Assembly (NCBI GenBank): GCA_020852275.1
Contig: JADZBE010000043.1
Location: 1-60,193, forward strand
DNA length: 60,193 nt
Source: Phycisphaerales bacterium
Lineage (GTDB): Bacteria; Planctomycetota; Phycisphaerae; UBA1845
Reading direction: 5' to 3'
The notes under the pieces: generated by a model
Told to the model about the DNA's origin: nothing
The model's input: the letters and a program-made list of their open reading frames with translations, nothing else
Database searches by the model: none
Shown here: positions 51,793 to 60,193 of the stretch, one piece after another
Position numbering within the stretch: the first letter of the stretch is position 1
How the letters are laid out: each line of letters opens with the position of its first letter
Program-made: the position numbers and the translations under genes

Positions 51793-53124
51793 CTACGCCC
51801 GCTCGATCCGCTCCCGTCCGCCCATGTAGGGTCGCAGCGCCTCAGGGATCGTCACCGCTCCGTCCGCGTGTTGATACAACTCCAAAATCGGAATGAGAAT
51901 CCTGGGCGAGGCGATCACCGTGTTGTTGAGCGTGTGGCAGTAGTGAATCTTCTTCGCCCCGTCGCGGTAACGCAGCTTCAGCCGCCGGGCCTGAAACTCA
52001 TAAAACCGCGAGGCCGAGTGCGTTTCGCCATAGCCCCCGCGCGAGGGCATCCACGTTTCGATATCGAACTTCTGAGCCTGCCCCTGCCCGAGGTCGCCGG
52101 TGCAGACGTTGACCACGCGGTAGGGGAGCTTCAGCGCCGCCAGCACGTCCTCCGCGTTCTTCAGAATCTCGGCATGCCACCGCTTGGACTCGGCGGCGTC
52201 GTTCCTGCAGATGACCACCTGCTCGACCTTCTCGAACAGGTGGATGCGGTACAGCCCGTGCGTGTCCTTGCCGGCGGCGCCGGCCTCACGGCGGAAGCAC
52301 GTGGACTGCGCGACGAACTTCTTGGGCAGCTCGCTCTCGGCGAGAATCTCATCGCTGTAGTAGGCCGTGACGGGCACCTCGGCCGTGCCGACCAGCGACA
52401 TCGCGTCGCGCTCGCAGAGGTACGCCTGGTCGCGCCCGGCGGGGAAATAGCCGGTGCCGACCATGACCTCCTCGCGCACCAGGACGGGCACGGTCATGGG
52501 GACGAAAGCTCGGGCGATCATCATGTCCTGAGCGAGGCGGAGGACGGCCTGGTGCAGCAGCGCGCCGTCGCCCTTGAGGACGTAGTTGCGGCTGCCGGCG
52601 AGCTTGACGCCGCGCTCGATGTCGAGGATGCCGAGCTGCGTGCCGAGGGTGACATGGTCCTTCGGCTCGAAGTCGAACCGCCGGACCTCGCCGACGCGCT
52701 TGATCTCGACGTTTTCCGTGTCGTCCTTGCCGTCGGGCACGTCCGGGTCCGCGGGCTGCGGCACAGTGAGCATGAGCGCATCAAACTCCACGGCGACGCG
52801 TTGCTCTTCCTCCTCGAGCGCCTTGATGCGCGGCTTCAGATCGGTGAGTTCCGCCTGGGTCTGGTCCGCCAGGGTCTTGATGTCGGCTTCGGTTTTTCCC
52901 GCGGAGATGGCCTGTTTATGCGCGGGGGACTTCGGGTTGCGCAGCAGTCCCATCATCTCGCCGCCCTCGCGCACTTTCGAGCGCAGAGCGTCCAGTTCGA
53001 CCTGAACCTCGCGCCGCCGCGCATCCACCGCGACGATGCGGTCCACGTCGCAGGGCACGCGCTTGGCTTTCGCCGCGCGGCGGATCAGGTCCGCGTTTTC
53101 TCGAATAAACTTGGGATCCAGCAT
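51793..53124 (-). CDS. serS: Seryl-tRNA synthetase
   Basis: A 443-residue class II aminoacyl-tRNA synthetase that charges tRNA-Ser (and tRNA-Sec where present) with serine. It has the N-terminal coiled-coil arm (FIRENADLIRRAAKAKRVPC, then EVQVELDALRSKVREGGEMM) and the catalytic core with motif 2 FVAQSTCFRREAGAAGKDTH, LYRIHLFEKVEQVVICRNDA, and motif 3 HCHTLNN...ASPRILIPILELYQHADG preceding IPEALRPYMGG. Full length, start ATG 53124. It stands apart from the flanking genes, with the coiled-coil gene upstream on the same strand. Confidence 0.96.
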   Translation of the reverse strand: MLDPKFIRENADLIRRAAKAKRVPCDVDRIVAVDARRREVQVELDALRSKVREGGEMMGLLRNPKSPAHKQAISAGKTEADIKTLADQTQAELTDLKPRIKALEEEEQRVAVEFDALMLTVPQPADPDVPDGKDDTENVEIKRVGEVRRFDFEPKDHVTLGTQLGILDIERGVKLAGSRNYVLKGDGALLHQAVLRLAQDMMIARAFVPMTVPVLVREEVMVGTGYFPAGRDQAYLCERDAMSLVGTAEVPVTAYYSDEILAESELPKKFVAQSTCFRREAGAAGKDTHGLYRIHLFEKVEQVVICRNDAAESKRWHAEILKNAEDVLAALKLPYRVVNVCTGDLGQGQAQKFDIETWMPSRGGYGETHSASRFYEFQARRLKLRYRDGAKKIHYCHTLNNTVIASPRILIPILELYQHADGAVTIPEALRPYMGGRERIERA

Positions 53125-53217
53125 GTGCGCCCGATTCCATAACGGAAGGGGCTCGGCTTTGCAACGGCGAATGCCGATGGCATCAACAGCGCCGCGACCG
53201 TAAGGGAGCGGTTGAGT

Positions 53218-54270
53218 TCAGTTTCGCCGGCCCTCCTGCTCGATTTCCCGGATCTGCTTCTGCAGGCGGTCCAGCGCGGAGCGCACGCTGTCCAGGAAGC
53301 GGTCCACCTGCTGCTGCCCCTGGTGCGAGGCGTCGTGCCACTCCTCGAGCAGGTCCATCAGCTCCAGGATCAGCGCCGCCATCCAGTCGTTGTCGTGCGA
53401 GCGCACCTGCTTGACGGCGTACTGATACTCCTTCTCCGCGGCGAGATACTCGGCGCTGTCGTGCGGCACCCGGCGGGCGATGACGTGAAATCGATGCACA
53501 CCGTCGGCCAGCTTGCGAATCTCCTCGGCCACCGCGCGCTCGCGACGAACGAGCTCCCCGGCGGCCTGCCGGTGCTCACGCGCCTCGGCGACGTGCAGCA
53601 TGTCCTCGCGCATGTGCCGGAACCGCTCGGCCGGCAGCACGAGCGGGCGGGCGGCATGGATCGCCGAGAGCCGCTGCAGCGCCCGCGCGGCGCCGTCCTG
53701 ATCGCCGGCACGGGCGCAGGCCACCGCGTGCTCGTGCAGCTTCGCAACCTGCGCGCCGAGCGCCGTCTTGCGCGCCTCGACCCGCGACAGCTCCCGGTTG
53801 CAACGGATCAGGTGGTCCGCGTCGATGCAGTCGGCATAGTCGGCCAGCAGCGCCTCCATTTTCGCCAGCGCGGATCGCGCGCGAGGCTCGTCGAGGCGCG
53901 TGAGATGATCGTGGAAGTCATGATCCAGCTTCGCAAGCACCGAGATCACCTGCTCGCGCGTCCAGAGCGCCTCTTCCACGCGCGTGACCGGCTTCAGCGC
54001 GACGGGCGCCGCCATGACGTGCGCCTCGGTGCGCGTGGTTTCTCGGGAGCGGCGCGCGAGATCCTGCTGAACCTGCATGCAGCAGCCGCGGATCATCTCC
54101 GCCAGTTCCGGATCGGAGGCGACCTCCGAGTCGTCCATCGCGCGGGCTTGAACGCGGAGCAGCGAGGCGTTGTCGCGCGATTCGCGCAGAACTTCCGCGT
54201 ACCAATGCTGATACACCTGCTCGCGGCGTTTTGCGTCGTGAGCGTGATCCGTTGGGACACGCCGAGACAT
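53218..54270 (-). CDS. Cytoplasmic helical protein of unknown function
   Basis: A 350-residue, charged, almost wholly helical protein without signal or membrane segments: DAKRREQVYQHWYAEVLRES, then LAKLDHDFHDHLTRLDEPRA, then KEYQYAVKQVRSHDNDWMAA, and a C-terminal coiled coil LDSVRSALDRLQKQIREIEQ. His and Asp residues are frequent (HDFHDHL), which could bind metal, but no known motif is evident. I do not recognise the family. Start ATG 54270. It precedes serS by 93 bp on the same strand. Confidence 0.7.
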   Translation of the reverse strand: MSRRVPTDHAHDAKRREQVYQHWYAEVLRESRDNASLLRVQARAMDDSEVASDPELAEMIRGCCMQVQQDLARRSRETTRTEAHVMAAPVALKPVTRVEEALWTREQVISVLAKLDHDFHDHLTRLDEPRARSALAKMEALLADYADCIDADHLIRCNRELSRVEARKTALGAQVAKLHEHAVACARAGDQDGAARALQRLSAIHAARPLVLPAERFRHMREDMLHVAEAREHRQAAGELVRRERAVAEEIRKLADGVHRFHVIARRVPHDSAEYLAAEKEYQYAVKQVRSHDNDWMAALILELMDLLEEWHDASHQGQQQVDRFLDSVRSALDRLQKQIREIEQEGRRN

Positions 54271-54816
54271 GATCGTGGATTATACCCCCTCATGCCGGCC
54301 TGCAAGCTTTTTCTTATTGCGGGAAGAATCGGAGTGTACCCAGAGATGCGGGCAGGGCGCTCGCACGGGCGGAAGCACGGATTTCAGCCTGGGCATGGTG
54401 GCGCCGGTCTGCGAAACGGTGACGGGACGCGCGCGGCGCAGGCTGCCTCGATGGCTGCGCGTGGAGCACAAGGCGGGGAAACGAGAGGACGCCACGATTT
54501 CTGATCAGCGCCTTCACAAGGAGCTGGGGACTTGCCGGCTCCCCTGCATCACGCCCTGCATCTCGTGCGCGAGATCCTGAATCCGCTGGTCCGGGAGCCG
54601 GATGCGGGAAGATCGCCCGTCCGGTTCGATGAGCGGGATGTCGAAACGGAGCAGGGTGAGGCGGGTGAGGCACTGGCAGACGAAAGTGCCGGAAAAACAG
54701 ACATGGTTTGCCTGAACCGCCGCGCCCTGGACCCCCGCAGGCGCGGGCGTGACGGTTTTGGGGTCTGCGCGGGGGTGACGGGCCCCGTGTCCGGTTTCGC
54801 GTTTCACCCCTGGCTG
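54271..54816. other. Intergenic region, no gene supported
   Basis: About 550 bp between the end of the ABC fusion gene and the helical-protein gene. ORFs here are frame shadows without domains. A GGCGGGTGAGGCGGGTGAGG direct repeat lies near 54655-54670. Confidence 0.5.
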
Positions 54817-57738
54817 TCATCCCCGTGGGCGGTGCGTGGCGCTCGCCGCGCCCGCGCCTTCCGCTCGCCACGCCCCGTGCACGCGGTGCATACCGGCTCC
54901 CAGCAGATCCAAGCCCTGTGGGGACTGGATCAGGCATACGAGCAGTGCGGCGGCGCCCTTGATCAGCAGCATCAGTGGAAAAGCGATGTTGAGCATCAGG
55001 AGCGTGGTCGTAAGCGTCTGCATCAGCAGGGCGCCGAGCACCGCGCCGATCAGACGGATGCGCCCGCCGGTCAGACGCGTTCCGCCGATCACCACCGCGA
55101 GGATCGCGTCCAGCTCCAGATACAATCCGCAGTTGGATACATCGGCGGCCTTGGCGTCCGCGGTGGCGATCAGCCCCGCCAGCGCGGCGCACAGTCCGCT
55201 GAGGAGGTACGTCGAGCACTCCAGCGCGCGCTGGGGCAGCCCGCAGAGGTACGACGCCGCGCGGCTGCCGCCGATGGCCTCGAGGTACAGGCCGATCGTT
55301 GTGAACCGTGCGATGACCGCGACAACCAGCGTCGTGCCGAGCGCGAGGTAGATGGGCAGCGGCAGCCCCAGCAACGTTCCGGCGGCGAGGCGCTCAAAGC
55401 TCGGCGATTCGAAGGTGATGACCAGCCCCTCCGTCGGAAGCTGCGCCAATCCTCGACCCGCTACCAGCAGGATCAGCGTCGCGATGATGGCCGGCAATCG
55501 CAGCAGTCCGACCAGTGCGCCGTTCCACGCGCCCGCCAGCAACCCCACGCCCAGCCCGGCCGCGATCACGCCCCCCGCGCCGCAGCCGTGCCGCGTCAGC
55601 GCGATCGCTCCGGCCGCGCCGGACATGGCCATAATCGATCCGACGGAAAGATCGATGCCTCCCAGCGCGATCACCAGCGTCATACCCACGGAGAGGATCA
55701 TGACGGGGGAAGCCTGGCGCAGAATCTGCACGATCGCGCCTTCCCATCGACCGTCGCGGAATTGCAGATGCCCGAACCGTGGCACGAGCAGCAGGTCCAG
55801 CAGCACGAAAACGGCAAGCGCCAGCAAGGGCAGAGTCCACGAGGGCCAGCGCCGAAGCGCACGCGAGGCGGGCCTGTCCATTCCTTGGGAAGCAGCGGTC
55901 TGCCCGGCCGGGATCGCCGCCGGCTCCACCGCGCTGCGCGTACCGGCTTCTTTTCCCGGAGATTCGGCCGCTCGGCATTCCGACGATTCAGCGGTTCCGG
56001 CCTCTGCGCTTGGCGGGCCGGCGTTTCGGGGCTTCGGCGCTTCCTCCCCCCCCCCGGCCATCAGGTGAAGGATGTGCTCCTCGCCGGCCTGCGCACGGGG
56101 CACCTCGCCGACGGGTTGGCGGTCGTGCAGCACGAGGATGCGGTCCGACGCTCGCAACACTTCATCCAGTTCCGAGGAGATGAAGATGATCGCCATGCCC
56201 TGCCCCGCCAGGTCGGCGACGAGCGACTCGACGGCCTGCTTGGCGCCGACGTCGATGCCGCGCGTCGGCTCGTCGAGGATGAGGAGCCGCGGCTGGACCG
56301 CCAGCCAGCGCGCGAGCACGACTTTCTGCTGGTTTCCGCCGGAAAGTTGACCCACGGGCTGCTCCGATCCTTCAGCAACGATGCGCAGCCGCCGAATCAT
56401 CTCCTCCGCGGCGCGACGCTGGCGCGCGCGGTGCACCCACCCCCAGCGGGACAGATTCCGCTGCAGCACGAGGCAGATGTTCTCGCGCACCGAAAGCTCG
56501 GGGATGATCCCCTCCGCCGCGCGATCCTCGGGGCAAAAGCCCATGCCGAGTCGAATGGACCGCGCCGGCGAGCCGCAATCGATCCGCTCATCATCGAAGC
56601 GGATATCGCCGGCATCCGGTCGATCCGCGCCGAAGACGAGCCGCGCCGTTTCGGTTCGACCCGACCCCAGCAGACCCGCCAGACCCAGCACTTCGCCGCC
56701 GCGCAGATCGAACGAGACGGATTCGACGGCAAGGGGCCGACCGAGCCTGCGGACGGACAGGAGCGGCGGGGAGGCGTGCGGAGGTGGGGCATCGAGCTGT
56801 GCCGATGGCATTTCGGATTTCGGATTTCGGATTTCGGATTTTCGAGTTGAGATATCAGAAGTCGGATTTGTGATTTCAGATTTCAGATTTGAGATTTCGG
56901 ATGCCGGACTTGTGATTCCGGTTTCGCGGTTCGAGAACCCGAATTCGGTTCGCCCCAGCATGTGCCGCACGAGATCGACGCGCGGCAGCGTTGCCGTCTC
57001 AAAGACGCCGACGAGCCGGCCGTTGCGCAGAACCGTCATCCGGTCGCTGACCGCGTACACTTCCTGGAGCGAGTGCGAGATGAACACGACCGCGACGCCG
57101 GTCCTCCGCAGACCCTTCACCCGTTCGAGCAGCCGCCGGGCCTCCGGTCGATCGAGGCTGGACGTCGGCTCGTCCATGACGACCAGCCGCGACTGCACGC
57201 TGACGGCGCGGGCGATAGCCACCATCTGGCGGACGGCGGTCGAACAGTCGTCGAGTCGCCGGTCCACATCCACGTCGATGCCCAGATCGCGCAGAATCCG
57301 CCGCGCTCGGGCGCGCGCCTCGCGCCAATCCAGTCCGAACCGGCCGCGCGGCATCCGTCCGATGAGCAGGTTCTCCGCGACGGACAGCGTGGGGATCAGG
57401 TTCAGCTCCTGATGGATCGTGCTGACGCCGCCGGCGAGAGCCTCGGCGGGGGAGCGCGGTTGAAAAGGACTTCCGTTGAAGACGATTTCGCCGGCGTCCG
57501 CGCGATGCACGCCGGTGAGGATTCGGATGAGCGTGGACTTGCCCGCGCCGTTCTCCCCCATCAGCGCGTGGACCTCGCCGGCGCGAACGCTGAAATCCAC
57601 GCCGGACAGCGCCGCCGCGCCGCCGAAGCGCTTGGAGATTCCGCTCATGGCGAGCAGCGGCACGTCGTCGTTTTCTTGCGGCATGGTCTCGTCAGCGCGC
57701 GGCATCTCGTCGTTGGTTTGCGGCGTGGCGTCGATCAC
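54817..57738 (-). CDS. Fused sugar ABC transporter: two ATPase domains plus permease
   Basis: A 973-residue fusion of an RbsA/MglA-type double ATPase and an RbsC-type permease, normally separate proteins. NBD1 has Walker A GENGAGKST (61-69), SVQSRLVVMDEPTSSLDRPE (Walker B). Its signature region is weak, reading DDCSTAVRQMVAIARA instead of LSxG(E/Q)xQ. NBD2 has GLLGSGRTE as a degenerate Walker A, VGQLSGGNQQKVVLARWLAV (good signature) and LLILDEPTRGIDVG. The permease begins near 640 with about eight helices (ALGGIDLSVGSIMAMSGAAG is the family hallmark). A minisatellite in the linker between NBD1 and NBD2 encodes SEISNLKSEITNPTSDIS. No binding protein gene is adjacent. Start GTG 57738 overlaps the rsmE stop as GTGA. 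Confidence 0.9.
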   Translation of the reverse strand: MIDATPQTNDEMPRADETMPQENDDVPLLAMSGISKRFGGAAALSGVDFSVRAGEVHALMGENGAGKSTLIRILTGVHRADAGEIVFNGSPFQPRSPAEALAGGVSTIHQELNLIPTLSVAENLLIGRMPRGRFGLDWREARARARRILRDLGIDVDVDRRLDDCSTAVRQMVAIARAVSVQSRLVVMDEPTSSLDRPEARRLLERVKGLRRTGVAVVFISHSLQEVYAVSDRMTVLRNGRLVGVFETATLPRVDLVRHMLGRTEFGFSNRETGITSPASEISNLKSEITNPTSDISTRKSEIRNPKSEMPSAQLDAPPPHASPPLLSVRRLGRPLAVESVSFDLRGGEVLGLAGLLGSGRTETARLVFGADRPDAGDIRFDDERIDCGSPARSIRLGMGFCPEDRAAEGIIPELSVRENICLVLQRNLSRWGWVHRARQRRAAEEMIRRLRIVAEGSEQPVGQLSGGNQQKVVLARWLAVQPRLLILDEPTRGIDVGAKQAVESLVADLAGQGMAIIFISSELDEVLRASDRILVLHDRQPVGEVPRAQAGEEHILHLMAGGGEEAPKPRNAGPPSAEAGTAESSECRAAESPGKEAGTRSAVEPAAIPAGQTAASQGMDRPASRALRRWPSWTLPLLALAVFVLLDLLLVPRFGHLQFRDGRWEGAIVQILRQASPVMILSVGMTLVIALGGIDLSVGSIMAMSGAAGAIALTRHGCGAGGVIAAGLGVGLLAGAWNGALVGLLRLPAIIATLILLVAGRGLAQLPTEGLVITFESPSFERLAAGTLLGLPLPIYLALGTTLVVAVIARFTTIGLYLEAIGGSRAASYLCGLPQRALECSTYLLSGLCAALAGLIATADAKAADVSNCGLYLELDAILAVVIGGTRLTGGRIRLIGAVLGALLMQTLTTTLLMLNIAFPLMLLIKGAAALLVCLIQSPQGLDLLGAGMHRVHGAWRAEGAGAASATHRPRG
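56813..56930 (-). repeat. AT-rich minisatellite inside the ABC fusion gene
   Basis: Degenerate 7-9 bp units such as TTTCGGA and TTTCAGA, in-frame within the inter-NBD linker. It stands out sharply by base composition from the GC-rich gene and encodes repeated SEI/SDI and RNP/TNP-type residues. Confidence 0.9.
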
Positions 57739-58454
57739 GCAAACCCTCCCGTCAGAAGCGCCGTCGCGGCGATCGCGGCCGTCTCGACGCGCAGAACCTG
57801 CCGACTCAGCGACGCCGGCGCAGCGCCGGCGCGAATCGCGGCCTCGCGCTCCTCATGCGTCCAGCCGCCTTCCGGTCCGACGAGCACGAGCACTTCCACC
57901 GCCCCGAACGCGTCTTTCACCCACGCCGAAGGCGGCGCGGCGTCGGGCGACGGATCCGCAAGCAGCATGAACCCGCCCGCGCGGCGCTCGTCGAACACCG
58001 CCGCGCATTCGGCGCCCGCGCGCACCTCTGGAAGGTGGTCCCGTCCGCACTGGCGGCACGCCTCCAGCGCCCAGCGCTGCCAGTGCTGCTGCAGCGCGTC
58101 GCCGCCCTTCACGACGGATCGCTCCGTCCGCAAAGGCTGAAACGCGGCCGCGCCCAGCTCCGTGCATTTCTCCACAAGAACCTGCTGTCGCGGGCCCTTC
58201 GGCGGCGCCACGGCGAGAATCACATGAGGCGTCGGCTGCGGACCGGAGGGCGCCACGCCCTCGATCGTGACGGCGACGTGCCCGCGGCGCACGTGCGAAA
58301 TCGTCGCCGCCGCCCGTCCACCGCGCCCGTCAAACAGCTCGATCCTCGCGCCGATGCGAAGCCGCAGCACGCTTGCGGCGTGATGGGCCTCGTCCCCGGT
58401 CAGCTCGCCGTCGCCTTCGCGCAGCGTGGGAAGATGAAAACGCGGCAAACGCAT
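57735..58454 (-). CDS. rsmE: 16S rRNA (uracil-1498-N3)-methyltransferase
   Basis: A 239-residue RsmE, a SPOUT-fold enzyme that methylates U1498 (E. coli numbering) of 16S rRNA. N-terminal PUA-like part: MRLPRFHLPTLREGDGELTG, DEAHHAASVLRLRIGARIEL. C-terminal SPOUT knot: PPKGPRQQVLVEKCTELGAA, then VLVLVGPEGGWTHEEREAAI (SAM-binding loop) and SLSRQVLRVETAAIAATALL. Start ATG 58454. The stop overlaps the start of the ABC fusion gene (GTGA), so the two are translationally coupled although functionally unrelated. Confidence 0.94.
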   Translation of the reverse strand: MRLPRFHLPTLREGDGELTGDEAHHAASVLRLRIGARIELFDGRGGRAAATISHVRRGHVAVTIEGVAPSGPQPTPHVILAVAPPKGPRQQVLVEKCTELGAAAFQPLRTERSVVKGGDALQQHWQRWALEACRQCGRDHLPEVRAGAECAAVFDERRAGGFMLLADPSPDAAPPSAWVKDAFGAVEVLVLVGPEGGWTHEEREAAIRAGAAPASLSRQVLRVETAAIAATALLTGGFA

Positions 58455-58706
58455 GGCGTCGGATTATCGGGGGAGACGGCGGCGCGGCAACGGATCGGCG
58501 AAATCCTCACGGAACCACCGGCCATTCGCGGACAAGGCGCGGTCCGACGGGACATTCTCGGCAGGCGCTGCAGGGCGCCGCGGCCGGAATCCGAAGTTTT
58601 TCCTCCGCATGCGCGGCGTGGAACTAAAGTGCCCCTTCGCTTCATCCGATGCCTTGCGCGTCGATCGTGCGATCGACTCATTCAAGTCACTTGATGGAGA
58701 GAACGA

Positions 58707-59156
58707 ATGGCAAGTGGAACGTATCGGAGCGGCTCGTGGGGTTCGTATCGCAGCCGCAGCACGGGAAGCTCGAGCAACCGCTCGACCGGCAACTGCGCCC
58801 CGGGCTACAAGACCTGTTACAGCAACTTCAACAGCAAGATCACGGCGTTTCGGACGCTGTGCAGCCAGACGACGGGCAACGCTTCCTACAAGCGCCCCTC
58901 GCCGACCACGCTGAACAGCTTTGCCAACTGGATCGGCAAGGGCTGCAACGTGTTCTGCGTCAACCCGACGCAGGTCTCGAAGTGGGCGCCGCGCTCGTCC
59001 AACTTCAATCCCAACAGCACCACCAGCGTGAAGAACACCCTGTACCGCAAGTTCGGCCGCAGCACGATCAAGGCCGTCTGCCGCGACAAGCAGGGCAACT
59101 TCCTCGTCGCCTGCTCGCCGACGTGCAAGGGCAGGCCGTTCTGTTTCCCGTGCTAA
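58707..59156 (+). CDS. Small cysteine-rich protein of unknown function
   Basis: A 149-residue Ser/Thr/Asn/Arg-rich protein with ten cysteines and no signal peptide. The N-terminal 28 residues are low-complexity (GTYRSGSWGSYRSRSTGSSS). A compact domain follows: CAPGYKTCYSNFNSKITAFR, then PTTLNSFANWIGKGCNVFCV, then STTSVKNTLYRKFGRSTIKA, ending in ACSPTCKGRPFCFPC. Even cysteine number and CxxxC/CxxC spacings suggest disulfides or metal binding. Codon use is strongly biased to C-ending codons and the gene has GGAGAG before the ATG and a perfect terminator behind, all signs of high expression. I do not recognise the family. Confidence 0.8.
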   Translation: MASGTYRSGSWGSYRSRSTGSSSNRSTGNCAPGYKTCYSNFNSKITAFRTLCSQTTGNASYKRPSPTTLNSFANWIGKGCNVFCVNPTQVSKWAPRSSNFNPNSTTSVKNTLYRKFGRSTIKAVCRDKQGNFLVACSPTCKGRPFCFPC

Positions 59157-59191
59157 GCGCGGGCTGACGGAATGAACGAAGATCAGAAGGA

Positions 59192-59224
59192 GGCGACCCG
59201 CGCGGGTCGCCCTTTCTGTTTTTT
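59192..59224 (+). terminator. Intrinsic terminator of the Cys-rich gene
   Basis: GGCGACCC-GCGC-GGGTCGCC (8-bp perfect stem) followed by CTTTCTGTTTTTT. Confidence 0.92.
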
Positions 59225-59916
59225 ACGCCGTCCGCGCGCATCGAAGGATCACGATGTCTTGAACGGGTACGCCAGTGAAATGCGGATCGTCTGCCCGACG
59301 GATTGGCATGGATTCGCCACCACTGAGATCGGCGGTTTGAGCTTCGGTGGTTGCGCGACGTGAGGTTTCTTCCAGGGCGCCACCGGCGCGATTTCAGTAG
59401 AAGAGCTTGGCTCAGGATCAGCACTTCCACGGCGCAGTTTCACGGAGAGGCGCAGATTCCGCGCTTGAAAAGCCCTCATTGGGATTGTGCCGAGTTTCAC
59501 GATCTTGTGATCGAGTTTCTCCAGGGTTTCGCTTGACACGCACGGTTTCATGATGTAGTCTGATATAAGAGGTGCCACAGCGACCCTGCTGCGGTGGCCG
59601 CGCGCCAGACTGAGGACCGACTTCCATGGTCGGAGTCCGTACACTGATGAAATCGGCTGATCGATCCTTGGCGGAGCGCTGCCCGGAGCGGCGGACACAG
59701 CCCCTCCCCGCAGCCAGCCCCCCCCCGCAACTTCGCTAACCGCCATAAGCCCTCCGCTGCGTGCGTGTCCACCCAGCGCGCCCGAAGGATCTCCGGGCTT
59801 GCGCGCATCCAGGAATCCACCTTGGTCGCACTCCCGCGATTCTTACCGCCGATTTGTGATGTCTCGACCGATCGGAATCGAAAGACCGCGTTGATGTTTA
59901 CGAAGGAGTGACTATC
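59225..59916. other. Intergenic region, no gene supported
   Basis: About 690 bp. A minus-strand frame (59249-59746) is open but has no domain or start signal. A TTGACA (59533-59538) with TAGTCT 17 bp downstream is a weak promoter candidate. The stretch is less GC-rich than most of the window. Confidence 0.5.
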
Positions 59917-60193
59917 ATGAAGAATCAGAAACGAGTCGCCGGCTTGGGGCCGGCGGCGATGCTGCTGCTGCTGGTGTTGCGTGTAGGTGTTGCGTGGAAT
60001 GGAGCGCCCGCGCCGAACCCGGATCCGATGCTCCGCGTGGCGTACACGTGGAATGCCAATGTGTCCTCCGGTGACTGGGACAACGGTGGGAACTGGGAAG
60101 GGATCGACAGCGGCTATCCGGACGACTCTGGAGACGATGCGACGCTGCAGGGCTTAGGATACTACGATACCGACATCGACCTCAACGCCTCCT
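59917..60193 (+). CDS. Secreted protein, N-terminal fragment
   Basis: Starts at ATG 59917 with AAGGAG 8-9 nt upstream and runs off the right edge (92 codons). The signal peptide is MKNQKRVAGLGPAAMLLLLV followed by LRVGVAWNG. The mature start, YTWNANVSSGDWDNGGNWEG, then DSGYPDDSGDDATLQ, has the W-x(n)-GNW pattern typical of large secreted autotransporter-like or PEP-CTERM-bearing beta-solenoid proteins of planctomycetes. What follows cannot be known from this window. Confidence 0.75.
   Translation, partial: MKNQKRVAGLGPAAMLLLLVLRVGVAWNGAPAPNPDPMLRVAYTWNANVSSGDWDNGGNWEGIDSGYPDDSGDDATLQGLGYYDTDIDLNAS

Noticed and set aside
54532..56850. A 772-codon open frame on the plus strand
   Set aside because: Shadow of the ABC fusion gene on the other strand; no recognisable motif.
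59533..59561. TTGACA-N17-TAGTCT as a promoter
   Set aside because: The -10 is poor and no gene begins within 300 bp downstream, so it is only mentioned in the gap entry.
59249..59746. Minus-strand frame of 165 codons between the Cys-rich gene and the last gene
   Set aside because: No domain, no ribosome-binding site and a composition like random sequence. I cannot exclude a short remnant gene but do not support one.

Overview
The window is GC-rich bacterial DNA, most likely from a member of the Planctomycetota (Phycisphaerae-like) within the PVC group. This is an inference from content. There is a gene for the PVC-type small basic protein (22866-23114). Two adjacent membrane proteins end in the planctomycete-style zinc-ribbon tail CxxCGYxLTGNxSxxCPECG (50145-51636). 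Secreted proteins of planctomycete type are common, many genes lack a Shine-Dalgarno site, and intergenic DNA is full of short GC-rich palindromic repeats. No rRNA, tRNA, CRISPR array, transposase or phage gene was seen, so this looks like ordinary chromosome with a few accessory modules.

Layout. 1-1.5 kb: 3' end of typA, a PadR regulator with a textbook promoter and almost no leader, a low-complexity coupled ORF and a cupredoxin. 1.8-7.3 kb: a secreted protein, a zinc-ribbon membrane protein, an iron-type ABC substrate-binding lipoprotein, and a coiled-coil membrane protein interrupted by one in-frame TGA. 7.8-13.7 kb: a thioredoxin fused to carboxypeptidase-regulatory-like repeats, then two translationally coupled dynamin-like GTPases. 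14.5-24.5 kb: a membrane protein with a DUF1566-like tail, trpF, lipoproteins, larC, a cytochrome b558 sdhC without sdhA/sdhB, a SPOR-like protein, the small basic protein and an EamA exporter. 24.5-34.3 kb: a degenerate GH13 protein, a UbiD decarboxylase, a GH3-type ligase, a sodium:solute symporter, an RHH/PIN toxin-antitoxin pair, a HAD phosphatase and a class II aldolase. 34.5-37.7 kb: a DUF4143-type ATPase with a duplicated N-terminal module beside an orphan beta-class DNA methyltransferase. 38.1-44.5 kb: an L,D-transpeptidase, feoAB with a strong promoter and a palindromic operator, two minus-strand terminators enclosing a possible small RNA, and sppA. 45-60 kb: a large beta-helix surface protein, a B12-binding radical SAM enzyme, the zinc-ribbon membrane pair, serS, a fused sugar ABC transporter (two NBDs plus permease) coupled to rsmE, a Cys-rich small protein with its own terminator, and the start of a secreted protein.

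The clearest functional unit is feoA-feoB for ferrous iron uptake, possibly supported by the Fe(III)-type binding protein at 4046. The observations most worth following are: (i) the in-frame TGA at 5912-5914, which replaces what looks like the third cysteine of a CxxC...CxxC ribbon and is followed by a hairpin with a GGUC loop; (ii) the tandem dynamin-like GTPases; (iii) the ATPase/methyltransferase neighbourhood; (iv) a recurring pattern of -10 boxes 6-8 nt before the start codon, suggesting leaderless mRNAs; (v) several dispersed palindromic repeat families, one of which has extended the typA reading frame.
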